A stretch of DNA of 64,000 nucleotides from Curtobacterium sp. 'Ferrero' (GTDB taxonomy: Bacteria > Actinomycetota > Actinomycetes > Actinomycetales > Microbacteriaceae): contig NZ_NXIA01000003.1 in NCBI RefSeq assembly GCF_002412165.1, forward strand, positions 67,254 to 131,253. Direction: 5' to 3'. Numbering within the stretch: the stretch's first letter is position 1; each line of letters begins with the position of its first letter. The translations under genes and the position numbers were made by a program. A model generated the notes under the pieces. It saw only the letters and a program-made list of their open reading frames with translations. It was not told where the DNA came from and did not search any database. This document shows, piece by piece, positions 8,054 through 16,204 of this stretch.

Positions 8054-9787
8054 TCAGTTGCCGTCCTGCGGACCCGAGCTCGGGTTGTTGCCGCTCGTCG
8101 GGTCGGCCGTGGGTTCCTGGGTCGGCTGCGTCCAGGTGGCGGTCGTCGACGACGACGTCGGCGAGGTCAGGTCGCCACAGCTCACGGTGTACGAGAACGA
8201 GACGGTGCCGGGATCGGTCGCCTGCACCTCGACCGACGTGTTCTTGCCGGTGCCGGACGTGTTGCCCTGGGTGTCCGTGCCGTTCGTGATCGTGTAGTTG
8301 TACCCGGTCAGCGAGTAGCCGGCGGGGCACGACTCGTAGGCCTGCCACGTGAAGGTCACCTTGCCGCTGTCGGAGACCGTGCCGGCCTGCGGGGTCGCCG
8401 GGGGTGACGTGACGGTGGGCTGGTCGGTGTAGGCCTTGATCGTGATGGTCGAGCCGACCTCGACGCTCCCGGTCGGGCTGATCGACTGCACCGTCCCGAC
8501 CTGGTCGCTCGTCTTCGCCGGGTCGCCGTCCACGATGTCCGGGGACAGTCCCAGTGCGGCGAGACGGGCACGGGCGTCCGTCGCCTGCATGCCGGCGTAG
8601 TCGTCGGCGTTCACGAACACCCGTTCCGGGGTCGGGGTCGACGACGGGGTCCTCGACGGCCGCGCACTCGACTTGGTCGGGCTCGGCTCGGGTGTGGTCG
8701 CACCACCGGTCAGGGCGAAGGCGGCGATGACCCCGGCGATCGCGAGCACGACCACGGCGCCGACGAGCCACCAGATCCACGCGCGACGCTTCCGCGGCTC
8801 GTCCTCCGCCGTCGCCGGGGACGCCGGCGTCCGGGGACCCCCACCGACCGGACCGGCCTGCGTGCCGAGCAGCGCGGTGGCCGCGTCGTCGCCCGGCCGC
8901 TGCGGCGGGTTGAACGCGACCGTCCCGGCCTCGGCGAGCATCGGCACGGCGACGGTGGCGGCGGCGACGTCACCACGGCGGAGCGCCTGAGCGGCCCGCG
9001 CGAGGTTCGCCGCGGTGGCGGGACGGTCGGCCGGCTTCTTGGCGATGCAGGACAGCACCAGCGCCGACACCGGCTCCGGGACGTCCGACGGCAGCGCGGG
9101 CGGCTGCTCGTTGATGTGCGCCATCGCGATCGCGACCTGCGACTCGCCGGTGAAGGGACGGCGTCCGGCCAGGCACTCGTACGCGACGATGCCGAGCGAG
9201 TAGATGTCGGTCGAGGGTGAGGCGGGGTGCCCGCTCGCCTGCTCCGGCGAGAGGTACTGCACCGTGCCCATGACCTGACCGGTGGCCGTCAGCGGGACCT
9301 GGTCGGCGATCCGCGCGATGCCGAAGTCGGTGATCTTGACGCGGCCGTCCGGCGTGATGAGCAGGTTGCCCGGCTTGATGTCGCGGTGGACCAGCCCCAC
9401 CGCGTGCGCCGCCTGCAGGGCGTTGGCGGTCTGGGCGACGATGTCGAGCACCTTGTCGACCGGCAGGGTGTGCTCGCGCTCGATCATGGTCGAGAGCGCC
9501 TCGCCGGGGACGAGCTCCATCACGAGGTAGGCGCTGCCGTCCTCCTCGCCGTAGTCGAAGACGTTCGCGATGCCCTCGTGGTTGACCAGGGCAGCGTGCC
9601 GGGCCTCGGCACGGAAGCGCTCGAGGAAGCCGGGGTCGCCGAGGTACTCGTCCTTGAGGATCTTGAGCGCGACGGTGCGGCCGATGACCAGGTCGGTCGC
9701 CTGCCACACCTCACCCATGCCGCCGATCGCGACGCGGGACGAGAGCTGGTACCGCCCACCGAAGGTGAGCCCGCTGGTGGGTCTCAT
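8054..9787 (-). CDS. pknA: Ser/Thr protein kinase, PknA-like, with unusual extracellular domain
   Basis: A 577-residue membrane kinase of the division cluster. The kinase domain (about 10-275) has GGMGEV, Lys42, HRDIKPGN (Asp136) and DFG (154-156). The membrane segment is at about 336-359. Outside the cell lie a Ser/Thr/Pro-rich linker, one PASTA-like module (about 388-454) and a further beta-rich module (about 465-550) with two Cys and Ser/Thr-rich strands that looks fibronectin-III-like, before a Pro/Ser/Gly tail. Classical PknA lacks such ectodomains. The ATG overlaps the pbpA stop by 4 nt (ATGA). The second ectodomain fold is inferred from pattern only. Confidence 0.92.
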   Translation of the reverse strand: MRPTSGLTFGGRYQLSSRVAIGGMGEVWQATDLVIGRTVALKILKDEYLGDPGFLERFRAEARHAALVNHEGIANVFDYGEEDGSAYLVMELVPGEALSTMIEREHTLPVDKVLDIVAQTANALQAAHAVGLVHRDIKPGNLLITPDGRVKITDFGIARIADQVPLTATGQVMGTVQYLSPEQASGHPASPSTDIYSLGIVAYECLAGRRPFTGESQVAIAMAHINEQPPALPSDVPEPVSALVLSCIAKKPADRPATAANLARAAQALRRGDVAAATVAVPMLAEAGTVAFNPPQRPGDDAATALLGTQAGPVGGGPRTPASPATAEDEPRKRRAWIWWLVGAVVVLAIAGVIAAFALTGGATTPEPSPTKSSARPSRTPSSTPTPERVFVNADDYAGMQATDARARLAALGLSPDIVDGDPAKTSDQVGTVQSISPTGSVEVGSTITIKAYTDQPTVTSPPATPQAGTVSDSGKVTFTWQAYESCPAGYSLTGYNYTITNGTDTQGNTSGTGKNTSVEVQATDPGTVSFSYTVSCGDLTSPTSSSTTATWTQPTQEPTADPTSGNNPSSGPQDGN

Positions 9788-11238
9788 TTGTTCAGCACCG
9801 CCTCCATGACCTTCTTCGCGACCGGCGCCGCGACCGTGTTGCCGACCCCGGACTGTCCGAGCCCGCCGCCGTTCCCGACGACGACCGCCACCGCGACCTC
9901 CGGGTCCTTCGCCGGGGCGAACCCGGTGAACCAGAGCGTGTACGGGTCGCCGGTGCCGCCCTCTGCCGTCCCGGTCTTGCCCGCCACGTCGATCCCGTCG
10001 ATCTTGGCGTTCGTGCCGGTCCCGGAACTCACGACGCTCTGCATCGCCTCGGTGAGGTCGCTCGCCTCGGACGAGGACAGCGGGCTGCTGTACTCCTTCG
10101 GGGAGAACGACTCCACCTGCTTGAGGTCGCTCGTCGTGATCGAGTCGACCAGGGTCGGCTGCATCACCGTACCGCCGTTCGCGATGCCCGCGGACACCAT
10201 GGCGATCTGGAGCGGCGACACGCGCACGCTGGCCTGGCCGAACGCGCTCAGCATGAGCTGTGCGGTCGAGTCGACCTCGGGGTACTGGCTCGGGGTGGCC
10301 TTCATCGGCACCTCGATCGCGTCGCCGAAGCCGTACTTGTCCGCCATGCTCTTGATCGCGTCGTAGCCGAGCTTCTGCCCGAGCTCGGCGAACGGGATGT
10401 TGCACGAGTACTGGATCGCGGTGCGGAGCTTGACCTTGTCGCCGCCGCCGCAGGTGCCGCCCTCGGCGTTGTTGATGTACGTGCTCGTACCGGGCAGCTG
10501 CAGGCGGGAGGGGTTGGGGAACTCCGAGTCGAGCGTGTACTTGCCGCCCTCGAGCGCCGCGGACGCGACGATGAGCTTGAAGACCGATCCTGGCGTGTAC
10601 AGATCGCCGCCGATCGCCCGGTTCTGCAGGGGCTTGCCGCTGTTCTGCTCGAGCGCCTTGTACTGGTCGATCACGTTCTGCGTGTCGTGCGAGGTGAGGG
10701 AGTTCGGGTCGTAGCCCGGCTTCGACACCATCGCGAGGATCTTCCCCGTCTTCGGCTGGATCGCGACGACGGCTCCGGTGTTCGAGCCGAGCGCGTCGTA
10801 CGCGGCCTTCTGCACGTCGGGGTCGATCGTCAGGTTCACGTTGTCGCCCTGGACGTCCTGCCCGGTGAGGATCGCGTTGAGGTTCTGGAAGAACGAGGCG
10901 TCCGAGTTGCCGGACAGCACGGTGTTCTCGGCGCTCTCGATGCCGGCGTTGCCCTGCCCGATCGTGAAGTACCCCGTGACCGCGGAGTAGAGGTCGCCGT
11001 TCGTGTACTTGCGCTGGTACTGGTACTGGTCGTTCGACGGCGTCGACTCGGCGACCGGGCTGCCGTCGACGAGGATCGCCCCGCGCTTGGTCGAGTAACT
11101 GGCCAGGATGGTTCGCGAGTTCCGGGGATCGGCGCGGAGCGACTCGGCCGAGAAGAACTGGATCGAGGTCGTCGACACGAACAGTGCGACGAACATGAGC
11201 ACGATGACGGTGGAGACACCGCGGAGCTGTCGGTTCAT
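9784..11238 (-). CDS. pbpA: Penicillin-binding protein 2-type peptidoglycan transpeptidase (PbpA)
   Basis: A D,D-transpeptidase with one N-terminal membrane anchor (residues about 8-28) and a periplasmic-side catalytic domain: SxxK at about 218-221 (TPGSVFKL), SxN at about 278-280 (YSCN) and KTG in VAGKTGTAEGG. At 484 residues it matches actinobacterial PbpA, the partner of RodA in wall growth and a known PknB-cluster member. It starts at MNRQLR, overlapping the rodA stop by 4 nt (ATGA), and its own stop overlaps pknA, so translational coupling runs through the cluster. Confidence 0.96.
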   Translation of the reverse strand: MNRQLRGVSTVIVLMFVALFVSTTSIQFFSAESLRADPRNSRTILASYSTKRGAILVDGSPVAESTPSNDQYQYQRKYTNGDLYSAVTGYFTIGQGNAGIESAENTVLSGNSDASFFQNLNAILTGQDVQGDNVNLTIDPDVQKAAYDALGSNTGAVVAIQPKTGKILAMVSKPGYDPNSLTSHDTQNVIDQYKALEQNSGKPLQNRAIGGDLYTPGSVFKLIVASAALEGGKYTLDSEFPNPSRLQLPGTSTYINNAEGGTCGGGDKVKLRTAIQYSCNIPFAELGQKLGYDAIKSMADKYGFGDAIEVPMKATPSQYPEVDSTAQLMLSAFGQASVRVSPLQIAMVSAGIANGGTVMQPTLVDSITTSDLKQVESFSPKEYSSPLSSSEASDLTEAMQSVVSSGTGTNAKIDGIDVAGKTGTAEGGTGDPYTLWFTGFAPAKDPEVAVAVVVGNGGGLGQSGVGNTVAAPVAKKVMEAVLNK

Positions 11239-12671
11239 CGACGGCGCTCCTTCCTGGTCGCCCCTCTGCCGCGGGCCGCGGGGATCGCCCCCTGCTGCAC
11301 GCGCTGTTCCGCCGGGATCGAGTCCGTCAACCGCAGCAGCATCGCCGCGATGATCCAGTTGGCGATGAGCGAGGACCCGCCGGCGGCCATGAACGGCGTC
11401 GTCAGTCCGGTCACCGGGATCACGCGGGTGATGCCGCCGACGACGACGAACACCTGGAGGGCGATGGTGAAGCCGAAGCCGACGCCGAGGAGCTTGCCGA
11501 AGTCGTCCTGCGCCATGAACCCGACGCGCAGGCCGCGCGAGGCGAACACGATGAAGAGGGCGAGGATCGCGAAGACGCCGATCAGGCCGAGCTCCTCGCC
11601 GAGCGACGCGACGATGTAGTCGGCGTTGGCGACCGGCGTGATGTACGGCCGACCCTGCCCGAGCCCGGTGCCCGTGATCCCGCCGTTCGCGAAGCCGAAC
11701 AACCCCTGCACGAGCTGGTAGCTCGCCTGGGTCTGCGCGTTGTAGATCGTGTTGTCGAACGGGTTGAGCCACTGCTCGAACCGGCCGTGCACGTAGACGA
11801 GGACGCTCTGCGCGACCAGGGCCCCGCCGACGAACAGGACGAGGCCGATCAGCACCCAGCTGAGCCGCGCCGTCGCGACGTAGATCATGACGAGGAAGAG
11901 CCCGAAGTACAGCAGGGCGGTGCCGAGGTCCCGCTGGAACACGAGGACGCTCATCGCGGCGGCCCACATCACGAGGATCGGGCCGAGGTCGCGGGCGCGC
12001 GGGAACGTCATCCCGAGGAACTTCTTGCCGACGATCGACAGCGAGTCGCGCGCGGTGACGAGGTAGCCGGCGAAGAACAGCGCCATGGTGATCTTCGCGA
12101 GCTCGCCCGGCTGGAACGAGAACGGGCCGATCCGGATCCACACCCGGGCACCGCCGACGTTCTCGCCGATCCCCGGCAGCATCGGCAGCAGGAGCAGCAC
12201 GATGGTCAGCAGCATGAAGATGTAGCGGTAGCGCTGCAGGAACCGGTGGTTCCGCACGACGAGCAGCACCACGATCGCGACGGCCATCGCCAGGATGGTC
12301 CACACGATCTGCTTGACGCCGATCGCCGCCCAGCCGGACAGCCCGTTGTGGACGTCGATGCGGTAGATCTCCGCGATCCCGATGCCGTTGAGGACGAGCG
12401 CGACCGGCAGGATGAACGGGTCGGCGTTCTTCGCGACGACGCGCAGGACGACGTGCATCACCAGGGCGAGCCCGAGGATGGTCGCGCCGATCCAGAGCAC
12501 CGAGGTGTCGAAGATCCTGCCCTTCGTGCCGAGTTGCACGAGGACCATCGCCCCGGCGCAGATGCCGCAGGCGATGACGAGCAGCACGAGCTCCAGGTTG
12601 CGGGCGCGGGCCGGCTCACGCAGCTTGATCGTGATCGCCTGCGTGAAGGACTGGGCGGTGGCGCTGCTCAT
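11235..12671 (-). CDS. rodA: RodA/FtsW family peptidoglycan polymerase
   Basis: A SEDS-family glycosyltransferase that polymerises lipid II into glycan strands together with the PBP encoded next to it. The 478-residue protein is almost entirely hydrophobic with about ten to twelve membrane segments. It has SEDS signatures such as FQPGELAKI, DLGTALL, the large extracellular loop ending in GLGQGRPYITPVANADYIVASLGEE, and FMAAGGSSLI. The basic C-terminal tail (RGATRKERRR) is cytoplasmic. It overlaps pstP upstream and pbpA downstream by 4 nt each. Confidence 0.96.
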   Translation of the reverse strand: MSSATAQSFTQAITIKLREPARARNLELVLLVIACGICAGAMVLVQLGTKGRIFDTSVLWIGATILGLALVMHVVLRVVAKNADPFILPVALVLNGIGIAEIYRIDVHNGLSGWAAIGVKQIVWTILAMAVAIVVLLVVRNHRFLQRYRYIFMLLTIVLLLLPMLPGIGENVGGARVWIRIGPFSFQPGELAKITMALFFAGYLVTARDSLSIVGKKFLGMTFPRARDLGPILVMWAAAMSVLVFQRDLGTALLYFGLFLVMIYVATARLSWVLIGLVLFVGGALVAQSVLVYVHGRFEQWLNPFDNTIYNAQTQASYQLVQGLFGFANGGITGTGLGQGRPYITPVANADYIVASLGEELGLIGVFAILALFIVFASRGLRVGFMAQDDFGKLLGVGFGFTIALQVFVVVGGITRVIPVTGLTTPFMAAGGSSLIANWIIAAMLLRLTDSIPAEQRVQQGAIPAARGRGATRKERRR

Positions 12672-14020
12672 CGCTTCGTCCCGGGGGTGGCCGACGGGGT
12701 GCCGGTGGCCGAGGCGCTCGGTGATGCGGACGGAGCGGGGGAGGAGCCGCCGGTCCCGGCCTGGTCCTGCCCGGTCTCCGCCGCCTTCCGCAGCCGGTCG
12801 ACGATCTCGCGGGCGTCCTCGAGGGACTGCGCGTTGATCGTGGACCGGACGTTCTCGCGCGTGTACTCGGGGAGTCCCGAGACGTCGATGTCGGTGTCCT
12901 CGTAGACGTCCGACAGCGCGATCGGCCCGATCGACTGCTGCACGCCCTTGTAGATCGCGACGGTGCCGCGGTCGGAGCCGACGTAGTAGTGGTCCTGCGT
13001 GATGCGCCACCCGAGGAACACGGCGCCGACGAGGGCCGCGATGGCGACGACGAGCGCGATGCTCCAGGCGACGCGGCGACGGACCCGGCGACGGCGGTCC
13101 TCGGCGATGAGCTCCGCGAAGTACTGGTCGGACTCCGGCTCGAAGTGGGAGTCCTCCGGCGCGGTCGTCACCTTGAGCGGGTGCAGGAGGATCGTGGGGA
13201 GGCGGATCGGCTTGCGGCCGGTGGACGCCTCGAAGGTCAGCGGTGCCGCGGCGGACCCGACCGTGGTGGCCGCGTCGTCCTCGTCGTCCACCTCGGCGTC
13301 GGTGACGTCCATGATGACGACGGTCACGTTGTCGGGGGCGCCGTGGTCGAGCGTCTCCTTGACCAGACGCTGGGTCGCCTGGTTCGCGTCCATGTTCGAC
13401 GCGAGGGCGTGCCGGATGCGCTCCTCGGCCAGGTAGGACGACAGGCCGTCGGAGCAGAGCAGCCACCGGTCGCCCGGGCGGATGTCCATGACGGCGGTGT
13501 CGACCTCGGGTGCGGCGTCGACGTCGCCGAGCACGCGCATGAGCACGGAGCGGCGGGGGTGGACCGCGGCCTCCTCCGGCGTGATGCGGCCGCTGTCGAC
13601 CAGACGCTGCACGAAGGTGTGGTCCGAGGTGATCTGCTGCAGCTCGCCGTCGCGGAACCGGTAGATGCGGGAGTCGCCGATGTGGGCGATGGCGATCTGG
13701 TCGCCGACGCGGATGAGCGCGGACACCGTGGTGCCCATCCCGGTGAGCTCCTGGTGCTCGAACACCGTCTCGGTGATCAGCTGGTTCGCGGCGATGAGTG
13801 CCGACTGGAGCGCGAACTCGGCGTCGTGCGCCGACGGGAACTCCCGGTCGACCTCGCGGATGCGGCGGATGGCGATGGCGGACGCGACGTCGCCGCCGGC
13901 GTGGCCGCCCATGCCGTCCGCGACCGCGAACAGGTGCGCCCCGGCGTAGCCGGAGTCCTGGTTGTTCGCGCGGATGCGTCCCACGTGGGACACAGCGGCG
14001 CTCAGCGTCCGTGCCGTCAT
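12668..14020 (-). CDS. pstP: PP2C-family Ser/Thr protein phosphatase PstP
   Basis: A metal-dependent phosphatase that reverses PknA/PknB phosphorylation. The catalytic domain (about 1-235) carries the PP2C metal-binding motifs: N-x-D (RANNQDS), VADGMGGHAGG, HIGDSRIY, LLCSDGL and GAPDNVTV. An acidic linker, a membrane segment (about 322-345) and an extracellular C-terminal part with a Ser/Pro/Ala-rich end follow. The 450-residue length and topology match actinobacterial PstP. It starts 6 nt after the fhaB stop and overlaps rodA by 4 nt. Confidence 0.96.
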   Translation of the reverse strand: MTARTLSAAVSHVGRIRANNQDSGYAGAHLFAVADGMGGHAGGDVASAIAIRRIREVDREFPSAHDAEFALQSALIAANQLITETVFEHQELTGMGTTVSALIRVGDQIAIAHIGDSRIYRFRDGELQQITSDHTFVQRLVDSGRITPEEAAVHPRRSVLMRVLGDVDAAPEVDTAVMDIRPGDRWLLCSDGLSSYLAEERIRHALASNMDANQATQRLVKETLDHGAPDNVTVVIMDVTDAEVDDEDDAATTVGSAAAPLTFEASTGRKPIRLPTILLHPLKVTTAPEDSHFEPESDQYFAELIAEDRRRRVRRRVAWSIALVVAIAALVGAVFLGWRITQDHYYVGSDRGTVAIYKGVQQSIGPIALSDVYEDTDIDVSGLPEYTRENVRSTINAQSLEDAREIVDRLRKAAETGQDQAGTGGSSPAPSASPSASATGTPSATPGTKR

Positions 14021-14026
14021 CCGCGC

Positions 14027-14572
14027 CTACCGCCGCAGCTCGAAGGTCGTCGTCCCGATCGTGATGGGCGTCCCTTCCGCGACGAGCACGGGGGAGGTCA
14101 CCTTCTGACCGTTGACGAACGTGCCGTTGGTGGACTCGAGGTCGGTGACGACCCAGCCCTCGGCACGCAGATCGAGTCGGGCGTGGTTGGTGGACGTGTA
14201 GTCGTCGCGGATGACGACGTTGGACTCGCTGGACCGGCCGATCGTGATCGGGCCGCCGCCGAGCGGCATCTCCATGCCCTCGCGCGAGCCCTCGGTGATG
14301 ACGAGCCGGGTGGCGACCGGCGCACCCGTCTGCGCGCCGCCGGACTGCTCGATGAGCTCGGTGAACGCGCCGCCGGACGCGGGTGCCGCCGCGGCCGAGG
14401 GCACCGCCGGGGTGGTCGGCCCGGACGGTCCGGCCTTGGGGTCGGTGGGGATCGTGCGCACGCGCTGGCCGAACAGGTCGCTCCGCAGTGCGAAGACGAT
14501 CACGAAGACGAACAGCCACAGCACCGCGAGGAACGCGAAGCGCAGGACGAGCAGGGTCAGCCCTGTGGTCAC
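14027..14572 (-). CDS. fhaB: FHA domain protein FhaB (FipA-type)
   Basis: A 181-residue protein with an N-terminal membrane helix (residues about 6-28), a Pro/Ala-rich linker and a C-terminal FHA domain that binds phosphothreonine (TIGRSSESN, STNHARL, DLESTNGTFVNG contain the conserved Arg, Ser, His and Asn). In mycobacteria the equivalent links the Ser/Thr kinases to the divisome. The start is GTG, overlapping the fhaA stop by 4 nt (GTGA). Confidence 0.94.
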   Translation of the reverse strand: MTTGLTLLVLRFAFLAVLWLFVFVIVFALRSDLFGQRVRTIPTDPKAGPSGPTTPAVPSAAAAPASGGAFTELIEQSGGAQTGAPVATRLVITEGSREGMEMPLGGGPITIGRSSESNVVIRDDYTSTNHARLDLRAEGWVVTDLESTNGTFVNGQKVTSPVLVAEGTPITIGTTTFELRR

Positions 14573-15249
14573 CTCGTACCTCCGTCGTTCTCGGGGATCA
14601 CCCGGAACACCATACGGGTACGACCGATCTCGATCGTGGAATCCGGCTCCACGATCGCCTGCTGGAAGCGTTCGCCGTTCAGCTTCGAGCCGTTCGTCGA
14701 CCCGAGGTCGTTCGCCTGCGCGTGCTTGCCGTCCCAGATCACCTCGACGTGCTTGCGGCTGGTGCCGGTGTCGGCGACGGTGATGTCCGCATCGGTCCCG
14801 CGGCCGATGACGGTGCGCCCGCGCTGGAGCCTGTGCCGCTGGGAGCCGATGTCGAGCACGGCGACCCACGCGACGTCCCGCTGCACGGTGGTCGAGTCGA
14901 TCTGCAGGATGCCGGTCGAGAGCGTGCCGTCCTGCTGCAGCCGGATGTCGACCGGTCCGGAGAACGAGTAGTTCTGCGCGACCGCGTGCTGCTGCACCAT
15001 CTGCCGCAGCTCGTCGATGAGCGGCTGCCCGACGTCCGTCATGCGCGAGCAGTCCGGCGGCGCGAGGCGCACGGTGAACTCGTTCGGCACGAGGATCCGG
15101 TCGCGCGAGACCACGGCGGCCTTCGTGTCGAGCTCCCGACGGAGCGCGCTCGAGATCTCGACGGGCTGCACGCCGGAGCGGAAGGTCTTGGCGAACGCGC
15201 CGTTCACGGCACGTTCCAACCCCCGCTCGAAGCTGTCCAACAGGCCCAT
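14569..15249 (-). CDS. fhaA: FHA domain protein FhaA with DUF3662 N-terminal domain
   Basis: The first gene of the leftward division cluster. The N-terminal half (MGLLDSFERGLERAVNG, then VEISSALRRELD) is the DUF3662 domain. The C-terminal half is an FHA domain (VIGRGTDADI, GTSRKHVEV, DLGSTNGSKLNG). At 226 residues it lacks the long Gly/Pro/Tyr-rich linker found in mycobacterial FhaA. It recruits phosphorylated partners of the wall-synthesis machinery. It lies 87 nt from the divergent tRNA-Leu gene, and that gap must hold both promoters. Confidence 0.94.
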   Translation of the reverse strand: MGLLDSFERGLERAVNGAFAKTFRSGVQPVEISSALRRELDTKAAVVSRDRILVPNEFTVRLAPPDCSRMTDVGQPLIDELRQMVQQHAVAQNYSFSGPVDIRLQQDGTLSTGILQIDSTTVQRDVAWVAVLDIGSQRHRLQRGRTVIGRGTDADITVADTGTSRKHVEVIWDGKHAQANDLGSTNGSKLNGERFQQAIVEPDSTIEIGRTRMVFRVIPENDGGTR

Positions 15250-15335
15250 GGGTCTCCAGTGTTCTCGGTCACGGACCTCTGCATGGTAGTGGTTGGCACC
15301 TGGGGCCGTCTGTGCATGGTAGTGTTCTGGGGCTG

Positions 15336-15419
15336 GCGCGAGTGGCGGAATTGGTAGACGCGCACGGTTCAGGTCCGTGTGCTGGAAACGGCGTGGGGGT
15401 TCAAGTCCCCCCTCGCGCA
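15336..15419 (+). tRNA. tRNA-Leu (CAG anticodon)
   Basis: A class II tRNA. The acceptor arms GCGCGAG / CTCGCGC pair fully. The anticodon stem CACGG/CCGTG surrounds loop TTCAGGT (CAG at 15370-15372). A long variable arm (GCTGGAAACGGC) and T-arm GGGTTCAAGTCCC are present. The 3' CCA is encoded at 15420-15422. Confidence 0.97.
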
Positions 15420-15428
15420 CCACGCAAG

Positions 15429-15458
15429 GAACGGCCCCGGAGGAATCCGGGGCCGTTC
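15429..15458 (+). terminator. Terminator of tRNA-Leu
   Basis: A 12-bp perfect stem (arm GAACGGCCCCGG) with a 6-nt loop, starting 7 nt after the tRNA CCA and followed by TGCTTTCCC. Confidence 0.85.
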
Positions 15459-15528
15459 TGCTTTCCCAGGGCGCGCGATCACGCGCGCCCGCCCGCACCC
15501 GCGGTCCGGAAGACGGCTCCGCCGTGTC

Positions 15529-15570
15529 GGACGGGAGGCACGGGGCGGCGCCGCACCGCGCCTCCCGTCC
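15529..15570 (-). repeat. Palindromic terminator repeat, copy 1
   Basis: Inverted repeat with the core arm GGACGGGAGGC (15529-15539 against 15560-15570), extending inward after one mismatch. It begins 1 nt beyond the stop codon of the leftward TetR gene. It shares its core with copies at 22170, 25261, 57261 and 59971. Confidence 0.85.
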
Positions 15571-15571
15571 G

Positions 15572-16195
15572 TCAGCGGGCCGCGTCGAGGGCGTCCGCCG
15601 GCACGCCGACGGCCCGCGCGACGGTGACGCGGACCAGGTCCTCGCGGGTCGCGCGGTCGAGGTGGTCCACGAGCGCGTAGCCGTTCGTCGCGTCGACCAG
15701 GGCGAACAGGAGCCGTGCGACGCCGTCCGGGTCGTCGGTGTGCAGGACGCCCTGGCGGACGCCGTCCGCGACGATGCCGGCTGCGAGCCGCTGCCAGTCG
15801 TCCATCACCTCGCGCGCCGCGGTGGCGAGGACGGCGTTCGTGCGGCCGAGGCTCCACGCGTCCGCCCAGAGCACGGCGACGTCGTCACGGGCCGGGTCCT
15901 CGATGCAGGCGACGAGCGCGGCCAACCGCTCCAGGGGACCTGTGGCGCGGTCGACCAGCCGGGCGACCTCGGCGACCTCGGCCGTCGCGACCACGCGGAA
16001 GGTCTCCCCGACGAGCTCCTCCATCGACGGCCGGTAGTGGGCGACGAGCGACGGGGCCACCCCGACGGCCGCGGCGACGCCACGGAGGGTCACGCCGGCC
16101 AGGCCCTCGGCCCGTGCGACGGCGATCGCGGCCTCGGCGATCTGGGCCTCCCGTTCGGCCGGGCTGAGGCGCCGGCGGGCCGGTGTGGTCGGCAC
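15572..16195 (-). CDS. TetR family transcriptional regulator
   Basis: The 207-residue product has an N-terminal TetR helix-turn-helix (about residues 12-58; SPAEREAQIAEAA, GVTLRGVAAAVGVAPSLVAHY) and a helical ligand-binding C-terminal part. It starts at GTG 9 nt after the PucR-type regulator's stop codon on the same strand. The two regulators therefore form one transcript divergent from gabT-gabD-puo, which makes a role in amine/GABA control likely. Ligand and target are not deducible from sequence. Palindromic repeat copy 1 directly follows its stop. Confidence 0.88.
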   Translation of the reverse strand: MPTTPARRRLSPAEREAQIAEAAIAVARAEGLAGVTLRGVAAAVGVAPSLVAHYRPSMEELVGETFRVVATAEVAEVARLVDRATGPLERLAALVACIEDPARDDVAVLWADAWSLGRTNAVLATAAREVMDDWQRLAAGIVADGVRQGVLHTDDPDGVARLLFALVDATNGYALVDHLDRATREDLVRVTVARAVGVPADALDAAR

Positions 16196-16204
16196 CGCCC
16201 CAGC

